NCBI RefSeq assembly: GCF_002831585.1
Contig: NZ_CP025113.1
Coordinates: 6,029,001-6,093,000, forward strand
Direction: 5' to 3'
DNA: 64,000 bases
Source of the DNA: Bradyrhizobium sp. SK17
GTDB taxonomy: Bacteria > Pseudomonadota > Alphaproteobacteria > Rhizobiales > Xanthobacteraceae
Below the pieces are notes generated by a model. It worked only from the letters and a program-made list of their open reading frames with translations, searched no databases and was not told the origin of the DNA. A program made the position numbers and the translations under genes. Of this stretch, positions 45,631-53,830 are shown piece after piece (position 1 is the first letter of the stretch; each line of letters starts with the position of its first letter).

Positions 45631-46143
45631 TTGGCAGACTGGAGCGAGATCATCCTGCGCCTCGGCGCGGCCACCCTTGCCGGAAGCGCGATCGGCCTCG
45701 ACCGCGACCTGCGCGGCAAGCCGATCGGCTTGAAGACTCTGGGTCTCGTCAGCCTCTCGACGGCAATGGTCGTGCTGCTGGCAGCGCATGCGGTTGCGCC
45801 CGGCCAGTTCACCGATGCAATCAGCCGCGTGATCCAGGGCGTGCTGACCGGGATCGGATTTCTCGGCGCCGGCGTGATCGTCCGCCAGGGCGATCGTCTT
45901 CAGGTCCGCGGCCTGACCAGCGCCGCATGCACCTTGTTCGCCGCCTGCGTCGGGGTCGTCTGCGGCGCCGGACATTGGCCGATCGTGCTCACGGCGCTCG
46001 TGCTGGCGTTCCTGTTGCTGACCTTTGGCAAGCGCACCGAGCGGTGGCTGCACCACGCGCTCGGCGGCAAGGAGGATTCGTCCAAGCCGGGGGCTGCCTC
46101 CGGTCAGTCGTCAGATGCCGGCCCGCACCAGCCCGGCAAATAG
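45631..46143 (+). CDS. MgtC/SapB-family membrane protein
   Basis: 170 residues with TTG start at 45631. Four to five hydrophobic segments and the MgtC signature LAGSAIGLDRDLRGKPIGLKTLGLVSLSTAMV, then GVLTGIGFLGAGVIVRQGDRLQVRGLTSAACTLF. The C-terminal tail is short and polar. MgtC proteins act in Mg-limited growth and host survival. It starts 8 nt after the AhpD-like stop and overlaps the convergent ParB-like gene by 40 nt at the 3' end. Confidence 0.87.
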   Translation: MADWSEIILRLGAATLAGSAIGLDRDLRGKPIGLKTLGLVSLSTAMVVLLAAHAVAPGQFTDAISRVIQGVLTGIGFLGAGVIVRQGDRLQVRGLTSAACTLFAACVGVVCGAGHWPIVLTALVLAFLLLTFGKRTERWLHHALGGKEDSSKPGAASGQSSDAGPHQPGK

Positions 46144-46730
46144 GTCGCGTCCTTGCTGCGGCCGAGCGCCAGACCCTTCTCCAGCGCCTTGGCGAAATTG
46201 TTCTCCACCGTCTTGCGCGGGATATGGCGACGGAGGAAGTCGGCCCAGAGGAATTCGCTGAACGGCGTCGTGTCCTTGGCAAAGCCGCCGGCGCGGCGCA
46301 TCTCGCCGGCGAGGCTGCGGAACGGATCGTCCTTGAGTTGATTGATCGATTTCGGAATGTCCTTGAAGTGGCAGCGCTCGCCCTTGGAGTTGTAGGGGTA
46401 GACCCAGCGCTTGTTGTCCATCACGCCCCAGAACACGTCACGTTCGACCATCGTGAGATCGCCGATCACCGTGACCAGGATGTCCTTGACGCCCTCTTCG
46501 TGCAGCGCCCGCGCCATGTGATGATGATCGACCACGTAATAGCGGTCGTCGGGTCCATGGACGACCGGGATCATATGCTTGCCCAGCAGTTCGGCGCGCT
46601 TCTTGTCCGAGCTGTGCTCGCGCCAGCGCTTCCGCTTTTCCTTCACCTCGTGCATGCCGACCGTCATCTGGGTCGGTCGCAGCGACAGGATCGGGACCGG
46701 TTTGACATAGGGCTCGCGCGTGTGGGCCAT
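46104..46730 (-). CDS. ParB-like nuclease-domain protein (ParBc_2)
   Basis: 208 residues. The ParB/Srx-like N-terminal core shows PVPILSLRPTQMTVGMHEVK, KHMIPVVHGPDDRYYVVDHHHMARALHEEGVKDI (the His/Asp-rich catalytic-type loop) and the family-specific VFWGVMDNKRWVYPYNSKGE. This is the ParBc_2 branch (orphan ParB-like proteins of unknown function), not a chromosome-partitioning ParB: no ParA and no helix-turn-helix are seen. Convergent with the MgtC-like gene, overlapping its last 40 nt. Confidence 0.82.
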   Translation of the reverse strand: MAHTREPYVKPVPILSLRPTQMTVGMHEVKEKRKRWREHSSDKKRAELLGKHMIPVVHGPDDRYYVVDHHHMARALHEEGVKDILVTVIGDLTMVERDVFWGVMDNKRWVYPYNSKGERCHFKDIPKSINQLKDDPFRSLAGEMRRAGGFAKDTTPFSEFLWADFLRRHIPRKTVENNFAKALEKGLALGRSKDATYLPGWCGPASDD

Positions 46731-46817
46731 GATTGGTACTCCCGTTTGACCGGCACTCCGGAATGGGTTCCATTATGACATGATGTCACAGGCAGGCGAA
46801 AGAGCCGGTTCGGCGGA

Positions 46818-47699
46818 ATGGCCCTGAGAGCAAGCGATCGAGCGAAGGCACGCATGGTCCGCCTCGGCAACCGCGAGGTCGTGACCGAGGGGTTGGAGCT
46901 CAGTTTCTGGGCCGACATCAGCCATCGCTGCATGACGGCATCCTGGCCCGCCTTTATTGGCGGTGCAGCATTGGTGTTCATCATCTTCAATGCCGTCTTC
47001 GCCCTGCTCTATTGGCTCGGCGACAACCCGATCGCCAACGTGCCCGGCGGCCAATACATCGACTACCTTTATTTCAGCATCGAAACACTTTCGACCGCCG
47101 GCTACGGCGACATGCACCCGCAGACGCATTACGGGCACTTCATCGCCGCCGTCGAGCTGTTCACCGGCATCTTCTCGATGTCGCTGATGACCGGGTTGAT
47201 CTTCGCCCGCTTCTCACGGCCGAGCGCGCGGTTGCTGTTCGCCGACAATCCCGTGATCTCGAACCATGAGGGCGAGCGGACGCTGATGATCCGCCTCGCC
47301 AACGAGCGGCACAACATCATCGCCAACGCCACCGCGCGGCTGTGGTTGTTCAAGAACGACCTCAGCAAGGAAGGCATGTCCTACCGCCGGTTCTTCGAAC
47401 TACCGCTCACACGCAGCGAAAGCCCGGCGCTGGCGCTGAGCTGGACCCTGTTTCACGTGATCAACCAGGACAGCCCGCTGCACGGCCTCGACGCCGCGGA
47501 CCTCGAAGCCATCAATGCCGGACTCGGCGTCGTCGTGTCGGGCTATGACGACGTTGCAGCGCAAACTGTGCATGCGCGAAAATCGTACGAACATTCCGAC
47601 ATCCGCATCGGCTATCGCTATGTCGAGATCCTGCGCACGACGGAAGACGGCCGCCTCAGGATCGACTACAGTCGGTTCCACGACACGATCGAAGCATGA
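46818..47699 (+). CDS. KirBac-type inward-rectifier potassium channel
   Basis: 293 residues. An N-terminal amphipathic slide region is followed by outer helix (about 44-66), pore loop with filter TAGYGD at 93-98 in ETLSTAGYGDMHPQTHYGHF, inner helix (about 105-128, ELFTGIFSMSLMTGLIFARFSRP) and a C-terminal immunoglobulin-like IRK domain (about 135-285). Pattern and spacing match KirBac1.1 very closely (ETLATVGYGDMHPQT in that protein), with V to A in the filter. Membrane protein, probably a K+ or related cation channel. No regulator is adjacent. Confidence 0.92.
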   Translation: MALRASDRAKARMVRLGNREVVTEGLELSFWADISHRCMTASWPAFIGGAALVFIIFNAVFALLYWLGDNPIANVPGGQYIDYLYFSIETLSTAGYGDMHPQTHYGHFIAAVELFTGIFSMSLMTGLIFARFSRPSARLLFADNPVISNHEGERTLMIRLANERHNIIANATARLWLFKNDLSKEGMSYRRFFELPLTRSESPALALSWTLFHVINQDSPLHGLDAADLEAINAGLGVVVSGYDDVAAQTVHARKSYEHSDIRIGYRYVEILRTTEDGRLRIDYSRFHDTIEA

Positions 47700-47747
47700 A
47701 TACCACCTCTGCGCGTATGAAGATTTTAGGTGTGAAGCGCAGCGAAC

Positions 47748-48119
47748 ATGCTACACATAGTCGGCGACGCGACCGGACTGACACCAGTGAAGACGCAGCG
47801 GCCAATCTCCTCGGATGACGAGCACGTGGTGCTCAAATTCCGGCCGCGTACCTCGGCGCAGCCGCCCGGCAAGCGTGAGGAGCCGGTCCGCCCCCCTTCC
47901 GTCGCCAACGACCTGTCCCGCTACGAGCGACCGCGTGAGGAGCCGGACGACTTCCGCCAGCGCATGCTCGCCAACATCGCCGCCTTCGCCTTCACCGTGG
48001 CACTCACCGCGATCGGCATCTGGCTCGCCATGAGCATCGCCGATTTGCGCAAGACCCAGGATTGCGTGCTGATGGGACGCCGGGATTGCGCGAAGATTGC
48101 GGTGATGCCGCGCAACTAG
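47748..48119 (+). CDS. Small membrane protein of unknown function
   Basis: 123 residues. A polar, Pro/Arg-rich N-terminal region (residues 1-70), then one hydrophobic segment IAAFAFTVALTAIGIWLAMS (about 75-95) and a short C-terminal part with two Cys (KTQDCVLMGRRDCAKI). Probably single-pass with the N-terminus cytoplasmic. The two Cys spaced by eight residues could pair in the periplasm. No recognised family; 48 nt after the Kir channel gene. Confidence 0.6.
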   Translation: MLHIVGDATGLTPVKTQRPISSDDEHVVLKFRPRTSAQPPGKREEPVRPPSVANDLSRYERPREEPDDFRQRMLANIAAFAFTVALTAIGIWLAMSIADLRKTQDCVLMGRRDCAKIAVMPRN

Positions 48120-48171
48120 GCGGCCCGGAACCTTACCCAAAAACCGCCTCTGACTGGCCGGCCAAGCTCCA

Positions 48172-48200
48172 TTGAACTAACGGCCCTGCTCCGATATACG
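48172..48200 (+). promoter_or_regulatory. Candidate promoter for the acpXL operon
   Basis: TTGAAC at 48172-48177 and TATACG at 48195-48200 with a 17-nt spacer, about 98 nt before the acpXL start. Resembles a sigma-70 promoter with imperfect -35 and -10. The preceding gene is a small membrane protein, so the operon probably begins here. Confidence 0.4.
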
Positions 48201-48297
48201 GGCACACGACTCCGGCGGCAGCAATAGGGCATTCCGGGGCAATACGCCCGCCTCGTCTGAGCCGACCCGGAATTACCTTCAATATATCAAAGGCTTA

Positions 48298-48600
48298 ATG
48301 ATGTCCTCCACATTCGAGCAGATCGCCAACATTATCGCGGAGACCTGCGACATCCCGCGCGACACGATCAAGCCGGAGAGCCACGCGATCGACGATCTCG
48401 GGATCGACAGCCTCGACTTCCTCGACATCGCCTTTGCCATCGACAAGGCCTTCGGCATCAAGATGCCGCTCGAGAAGTGGACCCAGGAAGTCAACGACGG
48501 CAAGGCCACGACGGAGCAGTACTTCGTGCTGAAGAATCTCGCCGATCGCATCGACGAGTTGGTTGCGGCCAAGAACGCGGGCACGGGCACGGGCTCGTAA
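48298..48600 (+). CDS. acpXL: Acyl carrier protein AcpXL for very-long-chain lipid A acylation
   Basis: 100 residues (or 99 from the second ATG). The phosphopantetheine Ser38 is in [13 protein letters not shown], and the AcpXL signatures [20 protein letters not shown] and [20 protein letters not shown] are present. AcpXL carries the growing 27-hydroxyoctacosanoate-type chain (C26-C30) for LpxXL. First gene of a cluster of five in the same orientation, spacing 9 nt to fabZXL. Unlike standard AcpP, it is longer and lacks the typical acidic N-terminus. Confidence 0.95.
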   Translation: MMSSTFEQIANIIAETCDIPRDTIKPESHAIDDLGIDSLDFLDIAFAIDKAFGIKMPLEKWTQEVNDGKATTEQYFVLKNLADRIDELVAAKNAGTGTGS

Positions 48601-48609
48601 TCGCCCATC

Positions 48610-49086
48610 ATGCAGCTCGAAATCTTTCAGCTGATCGACCGGATCGTCGCCCTCGACCTCGACGCGAAAACCATCGTCGTCGAGGCGGACGTGCCGCCCG
48701 ACAGTCACTCGGTGTTCGCCGGCCACTTCCCGGGTTACCCGATCATGCCCGGTGTGTTGCTGACCGAAGCAATGGCGCAGAGTTCGGGTTGGCTGATCCT
48801 CGGTCTGACCAAGTTCGCGCGCATGCCCTTCCTCGCCATGGTCAAGGAAGCCAAGATGCGCGGCTTCGTCAGCCCCGGTTCGACACTGACGATCGAGGCC
48901 AAGATCGAACATGAAGGTTCGGGCTTCACCGTGACCTCGGCGAAGGTCCGCGTCGGCAAAGAGCTCAAATGCAATGCCGACCTAACCTTCCGCCACATCC
49001 CGTTCCCGAGCCCGGACTTGCGCGTGCACATGGATGCGATGGCCAGCAAGATCGGTTTTCCGATGCAGGCAATGAGCAATGGCTGA
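48610..49086 (+). CDS. fabZXL: 3-hydroxyacyl-ACP dehydratase of the VLCFA pathway
   Basis: 158 residues with the FabZ hot-dog fold: HFPGYPIMPGVLLTEAMAQ carries the catalytic His39 and Glu53. The chain is slightly longer than housekeeping FabZ. Overlaps the next gene by 8 nt, showing translational coupling. Works with the two ketoacyl synthases and AcpXL to extend the acyl chain. Confidence 0.92.
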   Translation: MQLEIFQLIDRIVALDLDAKTIVVEADVPPDSHSVFAGHFPGYPIMPGVLLTEAMAQSSGWLILGLTKFARMPFLAMVKEAKMRGFVSPGSTLTIEAKIEHEGSGFTVTSAKVRVGKELKCNADLTFRHIPFPSPDLRVHMDAMASKIGFPMQAMSNG

Positions 49087-50263
49087 GAAGGAAGTCTGGA
49101 TCACCGGCGTAGGCCTGCTCTCCTCGCTTGGCGAGGGGCTGGATACGCATTGGCAGGCGCTGGGCGAAAGGCGCGTCAATGCCGATGAGCAGCGTCTCGC
49201 GCCATATGTGATTCATCCGATCGCCCCCGTCAGCTTCGACGCCCAGATCCCGAAGAAGGGCGATCAGCGCCAGATGGAGCTGTGGCAGCGGATCGGCACT
49301 TATGCCGCCGGGCTGGCGCTGGATTCCGCCGGCGTCAAAGGCAATCAGGAAATCCTGTCGCGGATGGACATGATCATCGCGGCCGGCGGCGGCGAGCGTG
49401 ACCTCAATGTCGACCTGGCGATCATGAATGCCGACGCGCAGGGTAACCTGCCGCCCGCCGTCCTCAACGAAAAGCTGATGAACGAACTGCGGCCGACGCT
49501 GTTCCTGGCACAGCTCTCCAATTTGCTTGCCGGCAATATCGCGATCGTTCACGGCGTGTGCGGGACCTCGCGCACCTTCATGGGCGAGGAAGCCTCCAGC
49601 ATCGACGCAGCACGGATCGCAGTCGCGCGCATCGGCGCCGGACAGAGCGACATCGCGCTAGTCGGCGCCGCCCATAATGGCGATCGCGGCGACCTGCTGA
49701 TGCTCTATACGTTCGGTGACTTCGCGCTGAAGGACCGGCATAGCTCGGTCTGGGCCCGCAGGAACAACCCGGGCTTTGCGATCGGCTCCGCCGGCGCCTT
49801 CCTGGTGATGGAATCGCGCGAGCATGCCGAGGCCCGCGGCGCGAAGCCGTATGCCAAGTTGACCAGAGTGGTCGCCGACCTTGCCAAGCGCAAGCAGCCA
49901 GGCGCGGTGACGAAGTCGCTCCAGGCGATGTGGCCGCAACTCGGCATCCGCGATGACCACGCCATGCTGATCACGGGCGCCACCGGCGCCGAGCCCGCGA
50001 CCGCCGAGGAGCGTGCATTCCTGGCTGAGCATCCCGGCCTTGCGGTGCGTGCCACCGGAACGACCTTTGGGCATGCCATGGAGGCGCAATTCCCGCTCGG
50101 GCTCGCGCTCGCGGCGTTGTCGATCTCGCGCGGCGCGCTCTACCCGGCCAACGATCCAACCGGGCTGGAGGTTGAAAAGACCGAAGTGCCAACCCAGATT
50201 GTCGTGTTGGGGGTCGGCCACTGGCAGGGCGAAGGCATGGCGCTTGTCGAGGCCGTCAGTTAG
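49079..50263 (+). CDS. fabF2XL: Beta-ketoacyl-ACP synthase-like protein FabF2XL (degenerate)
   Basis: 394 residues with the thiolase fold. A Cys161 is in IAIVHGVCGTSRTFMGEEAS, where the nucleophile belongs. The GH...AMEAQFPLG motif provides the second His. The first catalytic HGT(S/G)T motif of KAS enzymes is absent: the corresponding stretch reads MLITGATGAEPAT. The protein thus resembles a chain-length-factor-like partner of FabF1XL. Overlaps fabZXL by 8 nt. Followed by a family C palindrome and fabF1XL. Confidence 0.88.
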   Translation: MAEKEVWITGVGLLSSLGEGLDTHWQALGERRVNADEQRLAPYVIHPIAPVSFDAQIPKKGDQRQMELWQRIGTYAAGLALDSAGVKGNQEILSRMDMIIAAGGGERDLNVDLAIMNADAQGNLPPAVLNEKLMNELRPTLFLAQLSNLLAGNIAIVHGVCGTSRTFMGEEASSIDAARIAVARIGAGQSDIALVGAAHNGDRGDLLMLYTFGDFALKDRHSSVWARRNNPGFAIGSAGAFLVMESREHAEARGAKPYAKLTRVVADLAKRKQPGAVTKSLQAMWPQLGIRDDHAMLITGATGAEPATAEERAFLAEHPGLAVRATGTTFGHAMEAQFPLGLALAALSISRGALYPANDPTGLEVEKTEVPTQIVVLGVGHWQGEGMALVEAVS

Positions 50264-50311
50264 AGCATGATCCGGAAAAGCGCGAAGCGGTTTTCCGAAA
50301 AGATCATGCTC
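50263..50311. repeat. Intergenic palindrome (family C) between the two fabF genes
   Basis: GAGCATGAT at 50263-50271 pairs with ATCATGCTC at 50303-50311, and inner GGAAAA pairs with TTTTCC. It starts on the stop codon of fabF2XL. It resembles a dispersed palindrome I know from Bradyrhizobium. It separates fabF2XL and fabF1XL by 117 nt in an otherwise compact operon. Confidence 0.8.
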
Positions 50312-50380
50312 AAATGAACAGCTAGGGCGCGATGAATCTCGTCGCGTTTCAAGTCCGGCGCAAGCACCGACGGGGACATC

Positions 50381-51658
50381 ATGACAGCACCACGCGATAA
50401 ATTCGGCCGACCGATCGTTGTCGTGACCGGCATGGGAATCGTGACGTCGCTCGGCGGCGGCAAGACCGACAACTGGAAGCGTCTCACCGCGGGAGAGTCC
50501 GGCATCAAGACCGTGACGCGCTTTCCGCTCGACAGTTTGAAGACCACGATGGCCGGTGCCGTCGATTTCGTCACCGTCGACCCGTTCTCCTCGACCAGCC
50601 TGTCGCAGCGTCTGGCGGAGATCGCGACTGAAGAGGCGCTGGCGCAATCCGGGATTGGCAGCAAGGGTGACTTTCCCGGCCCGCTGTTTCTGGCGGTCGC
50701 CCCGATCGAGACCGAGTGGCCGCAGCGGCTCGAAGTCGCGCGCGCCGTTCCGACCAAGGACTTCGGAATCATCGACTATCTGGCGACCTGCGGCGGCGGC
50801 CAGTTTGCGCATTTCCACCGGCGTTTCACCTTCGGTTCGGTCGCGCTCAGCCTCGCGGAGACCTTCGGCACCAAGGGATCGCCGATTTCGCTCTCGACCG
50901 CTTGCGCGTCCGGTGCGACCGCGATCCAGCTCGGCGTCGAGGCGATCCGCCGCGGCGAGACCGATGCGACGCTGTGCATAGCAACCGACGGCTCGGTCAA
51001 TCCGGAAGCGTTGGTGCGCTTCTCGCTGCTGTCGGCGCTCTCCACCCAGAACGATCCGCCGCAGGGCGCCTCAAAGCCGTTCTCGAAGAACCGCGACGGC
51101 TTCGTGATGGCCGAAGGCGCCGGCGCCCTGGTGCTGGAAAGCTACGATGCCGCGATGGCGCGCGGCGCGCGCATCCTCGGCGTCGTCGCGGGCTGCGGCG
51201 AGCTCACCGATTCCTTCCACCGCACCCGCTCCGCCCCCGACGGCAAGCCGGCGATCGGCTGCGTGCGGAAGACGCTTGCCGACGCCGGCATGGAGCCACA
51301 ACAGATCGATCACATCAACGCGCACGGCACCTCGACGCCGGAAAACGACAAGATGGAATATCTGGCAACCGCCGCCGTGTTCGGCGAGCACACACCGAAC
51401 ATTCCGGTGTCGTCGAACAAGTCGATGGTCGGCCACACCATCTCTGCCGCCGGCGCAGTCGAGGCGATCTTCTCGCTGCTCACGCTCGAGCATCAGCGGA
51501 TTCCGCCGACGATCAATTACGAGGTGCCCGACCCGGCTATCCCGTTCGACGTGGTCGGCAACAAGGCGCGCGACGCCAAGGTGACCGCCGTGATGTCGAA
51601 CTCGTTCGGATTTGGCGGGCAGAACGCCTCGCTGATCCTGACGCGCGAGCCGGCCTAA
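50381..51658 (+). CDS. fabF1XL: Beta-ketoacyl-ACP synthase FabF1XL
   Basis: 425 residues. Complete KAS active site: Cys175 in LSTACASGATAIQLG, His315 in INAHGTSTPENDK and His352 in SNKSMVGHTISAAGA. Performs condensation in the elongation of the lipid A very-long-chain fatty acid. Separated from fabF2XL by the palindrome, but the orientation and spacing still fit a single transcription unit. Followed 22 nt later by lpxXL. Confidence 0.95.
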   Translation: MTAPRDKFGRPIVVVTGMGIVTSLGGGKTDNWKRLTAGESGIKTVTRFPLDSLKTTMAGAVDFVTVDPFSSTSLSQRLAEIATEEALAQSGIGSKGDFPGPLFLAVAPIETEWPQRLEVARAVPTKDFGIIDYLATCGGGQFAHFHRRFTFGSVALSLAETFGTKGSPISLSTACASGATAIQLGVEAIRRGETDATLCIATDGSVNPEALVRFSLLSALSTQNDPPQGASKPFSKNRDGFVMAEGAGALVLESYDAAMARGARILGVVAGCGELTDSFHRTRSAPDGKPAIGCVRKTLADAGMEPQQIDHINAHGTSTPENDKMEYLATAAVFGEHTPNIPVSSNKSMVGHTISAAGAVEAIFSLLTLEHQRIPPTINYEVPDPAIPFDVVGNKARDAKVTAVMSNSFGFGGQNASLILTREPA

Positions 51659-51680
51659 CGCGGCGGCCTCGCCTCATCAG

Positions 51681-52616
51681 ATGAAACGCCTGATCCTTCG
51701 CACCAGGGCGCAGCTCCGTGACGCTGCCAAGCCCGTGACCAACGCTGCCATTGGCGCGTTGACGACCGGCCTGCTGCGCACCACGCGCTATTTCGATCCG
51801 GAGAAGACCGCGCGGTTCTTCGGCAGCGCCGCGCATTTCATCGGCCGCCGGCTGCGTGAAGATCGCATCGGTCGCGAGAACCTCACGGCCGCCTTCCCCG
51901 AGAAGTCGCCGCAGGAGATCGAGGAGATCCTGACCGGCGTCTGGCACAACCTCGGACGCATCGGGGCCGAATTCGCGCATATCGACCGCATCTGGGATCA
52001 TGATCCCGCGAATCCGGACAAGCCGGGCCGCGTCGAGTTCTCGGCGCGCAGCAAGCAGTTGTTCGACGAACTGCGCGACGACGGCAAGCCGGCGTTGTTC
52101 TTCGCCGCCCATCTCGGCAACTGGGAGCTGTCGCCAATTGCCGCCGCGGCGCACGGGCTCGACGCCACGATCCTGTTCCGGCGGCCGAACATCGAGGCCG
52201 CCGACCGCGCCATCGAAAAGATCCGCGCGGTCAATCTGGGCACGCTGGTCCCGGCCGGCCGCGACGCGCCGCTCAAGCTGGCGCAAGCACTGAAGAACGG
52301 CCAGCACGTCGCGATGCTGGTCGACCAGTATTTGACCAATGGCGTTCCCGTCACCTTCTTCGGCCGCAAGACCACCGCGAACCCGCTGCTGGCACGCCTG
52401 CGCCGGCAGATCGATTGCCCGATCCACGGGACCCGGATCATCCGCCTGCCCGACGGCCGCTTCCGCGGCGAGGTCACCGAGGAAGTGAAACCGGTGTTCG
52501 ACCCATCCGGCCAGATCGACATCCAGGGCACGATGCAGGCGATCACCGACATCGTCGAGGGCTGGGTCCGCGAGTACCCGGATCAATGGCTCTGGCTGCA
52601 CCGGCGCTGGCGGTAG
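51681..52616 (+). CDS. lpxXL: Lipid A very-long-chain acyltransferase LpxXL
   Basis: 311 residues of the LpxL/HtrB family. Catalytic His144-x4-Glu149 in HLGNWE, with the membrane-associated N-terminus TNAAIGALTTGLLRTTRYF. Transfers the AcpXL-bound chain to lipid A at the inner membrane. The placement after fabF1XL identifies it as LpxXL. No alcohol dehydrogenase gene (adhXL/fabXL), which lies here in Rhizobium, is found between them. Confidence 0.92.
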   Translation: MKRLILRTRAQLRDAAKPVTNAAIGALTTGLLRTTRYFDPEKTARFFGSAAHFIGRRLREDRIGRENLTAAFPEKSPQEIEEILTGVWHNLGRIGAEFAHIDRIWDHDPANPDKPGRVEFSARSKQLFDELRDDGKPALFFAAHLGNWELSPIAAAAHGLDATILFRRPNIEAADRAIEKIRAVNLGTLVPAGRDAPLKLAQALKNGQHVAMLVDQYLTNGVPVTFFGRKTTANPLLARLRRQIDCPIHGTRIIRLPDGRFRGEVTEEVKPVFDPSGQIDIQGTMQAITDIVEGWVREYPDQWLWLHRRWR

Positions 52617-52628
52617 CGCCTGAGCCCT

Positions 52629-52707
52629 CGTCATTGCGAGCGAAGCAATCGACCTCGCAGCGGCGCGAGACGTGGATTGCTTCGTCGCATCGCTCCTCGC
52701 AATGACG
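52629..52707. repeat. Intergenic palindromic repeat (family A, copy 2)
   Basis: Arms CGTCATTGCGAG (52629-52640) and CTCGCAATGACG (52696-52707), identical in both arms to the copy at 264-346. Its interior contains GAAGCAATCGAC and GTGGATTGCTTCGTCGC. It separates lpxXL from the convergent potF and may terminate both. Confidence 0.85.
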
Positions 52708-52714
52708 GATAGAC

Positions 52715-53824
52715 CTACTTCCCGGTCTTCACCCGCGTCCACAGCCGGTTGATGATGCGCTGCGTGGCAGGATCGCGCGCTGAAATCACGAACAGCTTCT
52801 TCTGCATCGCCTCGTCCGGATAGATGTCCTTGTCGTTGAAGATCTTCGGATCGATCAGCTTCTGGCTCGCCAGATTGCCGTTGGCGTAGGACAGGAAGTT
52901 CGAGTTCTTCGCTGCCACTTCGGGTCGGTAGAGATAGTTGATCAGCTCATAGGCCTCGGTGACGTTCTTGGCATCGGCGGGAATCGCGAGATTGTCGAAG
53001 AACATCTGCGCGCCCTCCTTCGGGATCGTGTAGCCGATCTCGACGCCGGTCTTGGCCTCCGCCGCCCGGCTGCGCGCCTGCATGATGTCGCCCGACCATC
53101 CGACCACGAAGCAGATCTCGCCGGAGGCCAGCGCGCTGAGATATTCGGACGAATGGAATTTGCGCACATAGGGCCGGATCTTGATGACGAGATCGGCGGC
53201 CTTCTCGAGGTCGGACTGCCTGGTCGAGTTCGGATCGAGGCCGAGATAGCTCAGCGCCGCCGGCAGGATGTCGTCGGCGGAATCCAGCATATGGATGCCG
53301 CAATCCTTGAACTTGGCGAGGTTCTCCGGCTTGAACACCATGTCCCAGCTATCGATCTTGGCATCAGGCCCGAGAATCTTCTCCGCCATCTTGACGTTGT
53401 AGCCGATGCCCGTGGTGCCCCACATGTAGTTGGCGCCGTAAACGTTGCCGGGATCGTAGGTGGCAAGTTGCCCGGTCACCACCGGCCACGCATTGGCGAG
53501 GTTCGGCAGCTTCGACTTGTCGAGCTTGAGGAACACCTTCGCGGTGATCTGGCGTTGCAGGAAATAGCCGGTCGGCACCACGACGTCGTAGCCCGACTTG
53601 CCCGCGAGCAGCCGCGTTTCCAGCGTCTCATTGGCGTCGAACGTGTCGTAGACCACCTTGATGCCGGTTTCCTTGGTGAAGTCCTCGAGGACTCCCGGCG
53701 CCATGTAGTTCGACCAATTGTAGAAGTTGACCGTGCGCTCCTGCGCATCGGCGGAGACGGACACCAGCAGGACCGCCGCGACTGCGCCGACGAAGCTGAC
53801 GAGACGACGGTTCTGCTTCTGCAT
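52715..53824 (-). CDS. potF: Polyamine ABC transporter binding protein (PotF-like)
   Basis: 369 residues. Signal peptide (FVGAVAAVLLVSVSADAQ) and the PotD/PotF fold: VNFYNWSNYMAPGVLEDFTK at the start, YDVVVPTGYFLQRQ, and YMWGTTGIGYNVKM. The aromatic polyamine-binding context (YNWSNY) supports putrescine-type ligands. The last gene of an operon that follows the aminotransferase by 6 nt. The permease and ATPase genes are absent, so it is an orphan binding protein here. Confidence 0.9.
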   Translation of the reverse strand: MQKQNRRLVSFVGAVAAVLLVSVSADAQERTVNFYNWSNYMAPGVLEDFTKETGIKVVYDTFDANETLETRLLAGKSGYDVVVPTGYFLQRQITAKVFLKLDKSKLPNLANAWPVVTGQLATYDPGNVYGANYMWGTTGIGYNVKMAEKILGPDAKIDSWDMVFKPENLAKFKDCGIHMLDSADDILPAALSYLGLDPNSTRQSDLEKAADLVIKIRPYVRKFHSSEYLSALASGEICFVVGWSGDIMQARSRAAEAKTGVEIGYTIPKEGAQMFFDNLAIPADAKNVTEAYELINYLYRPEVAAKNSNFLSYANGNLASQKLIDPKIFNDKDIYPDEAMQKKLFVISARDPATQRIINRLWTRVKTGK

Positions 53825-53830
53825 TCTGCT

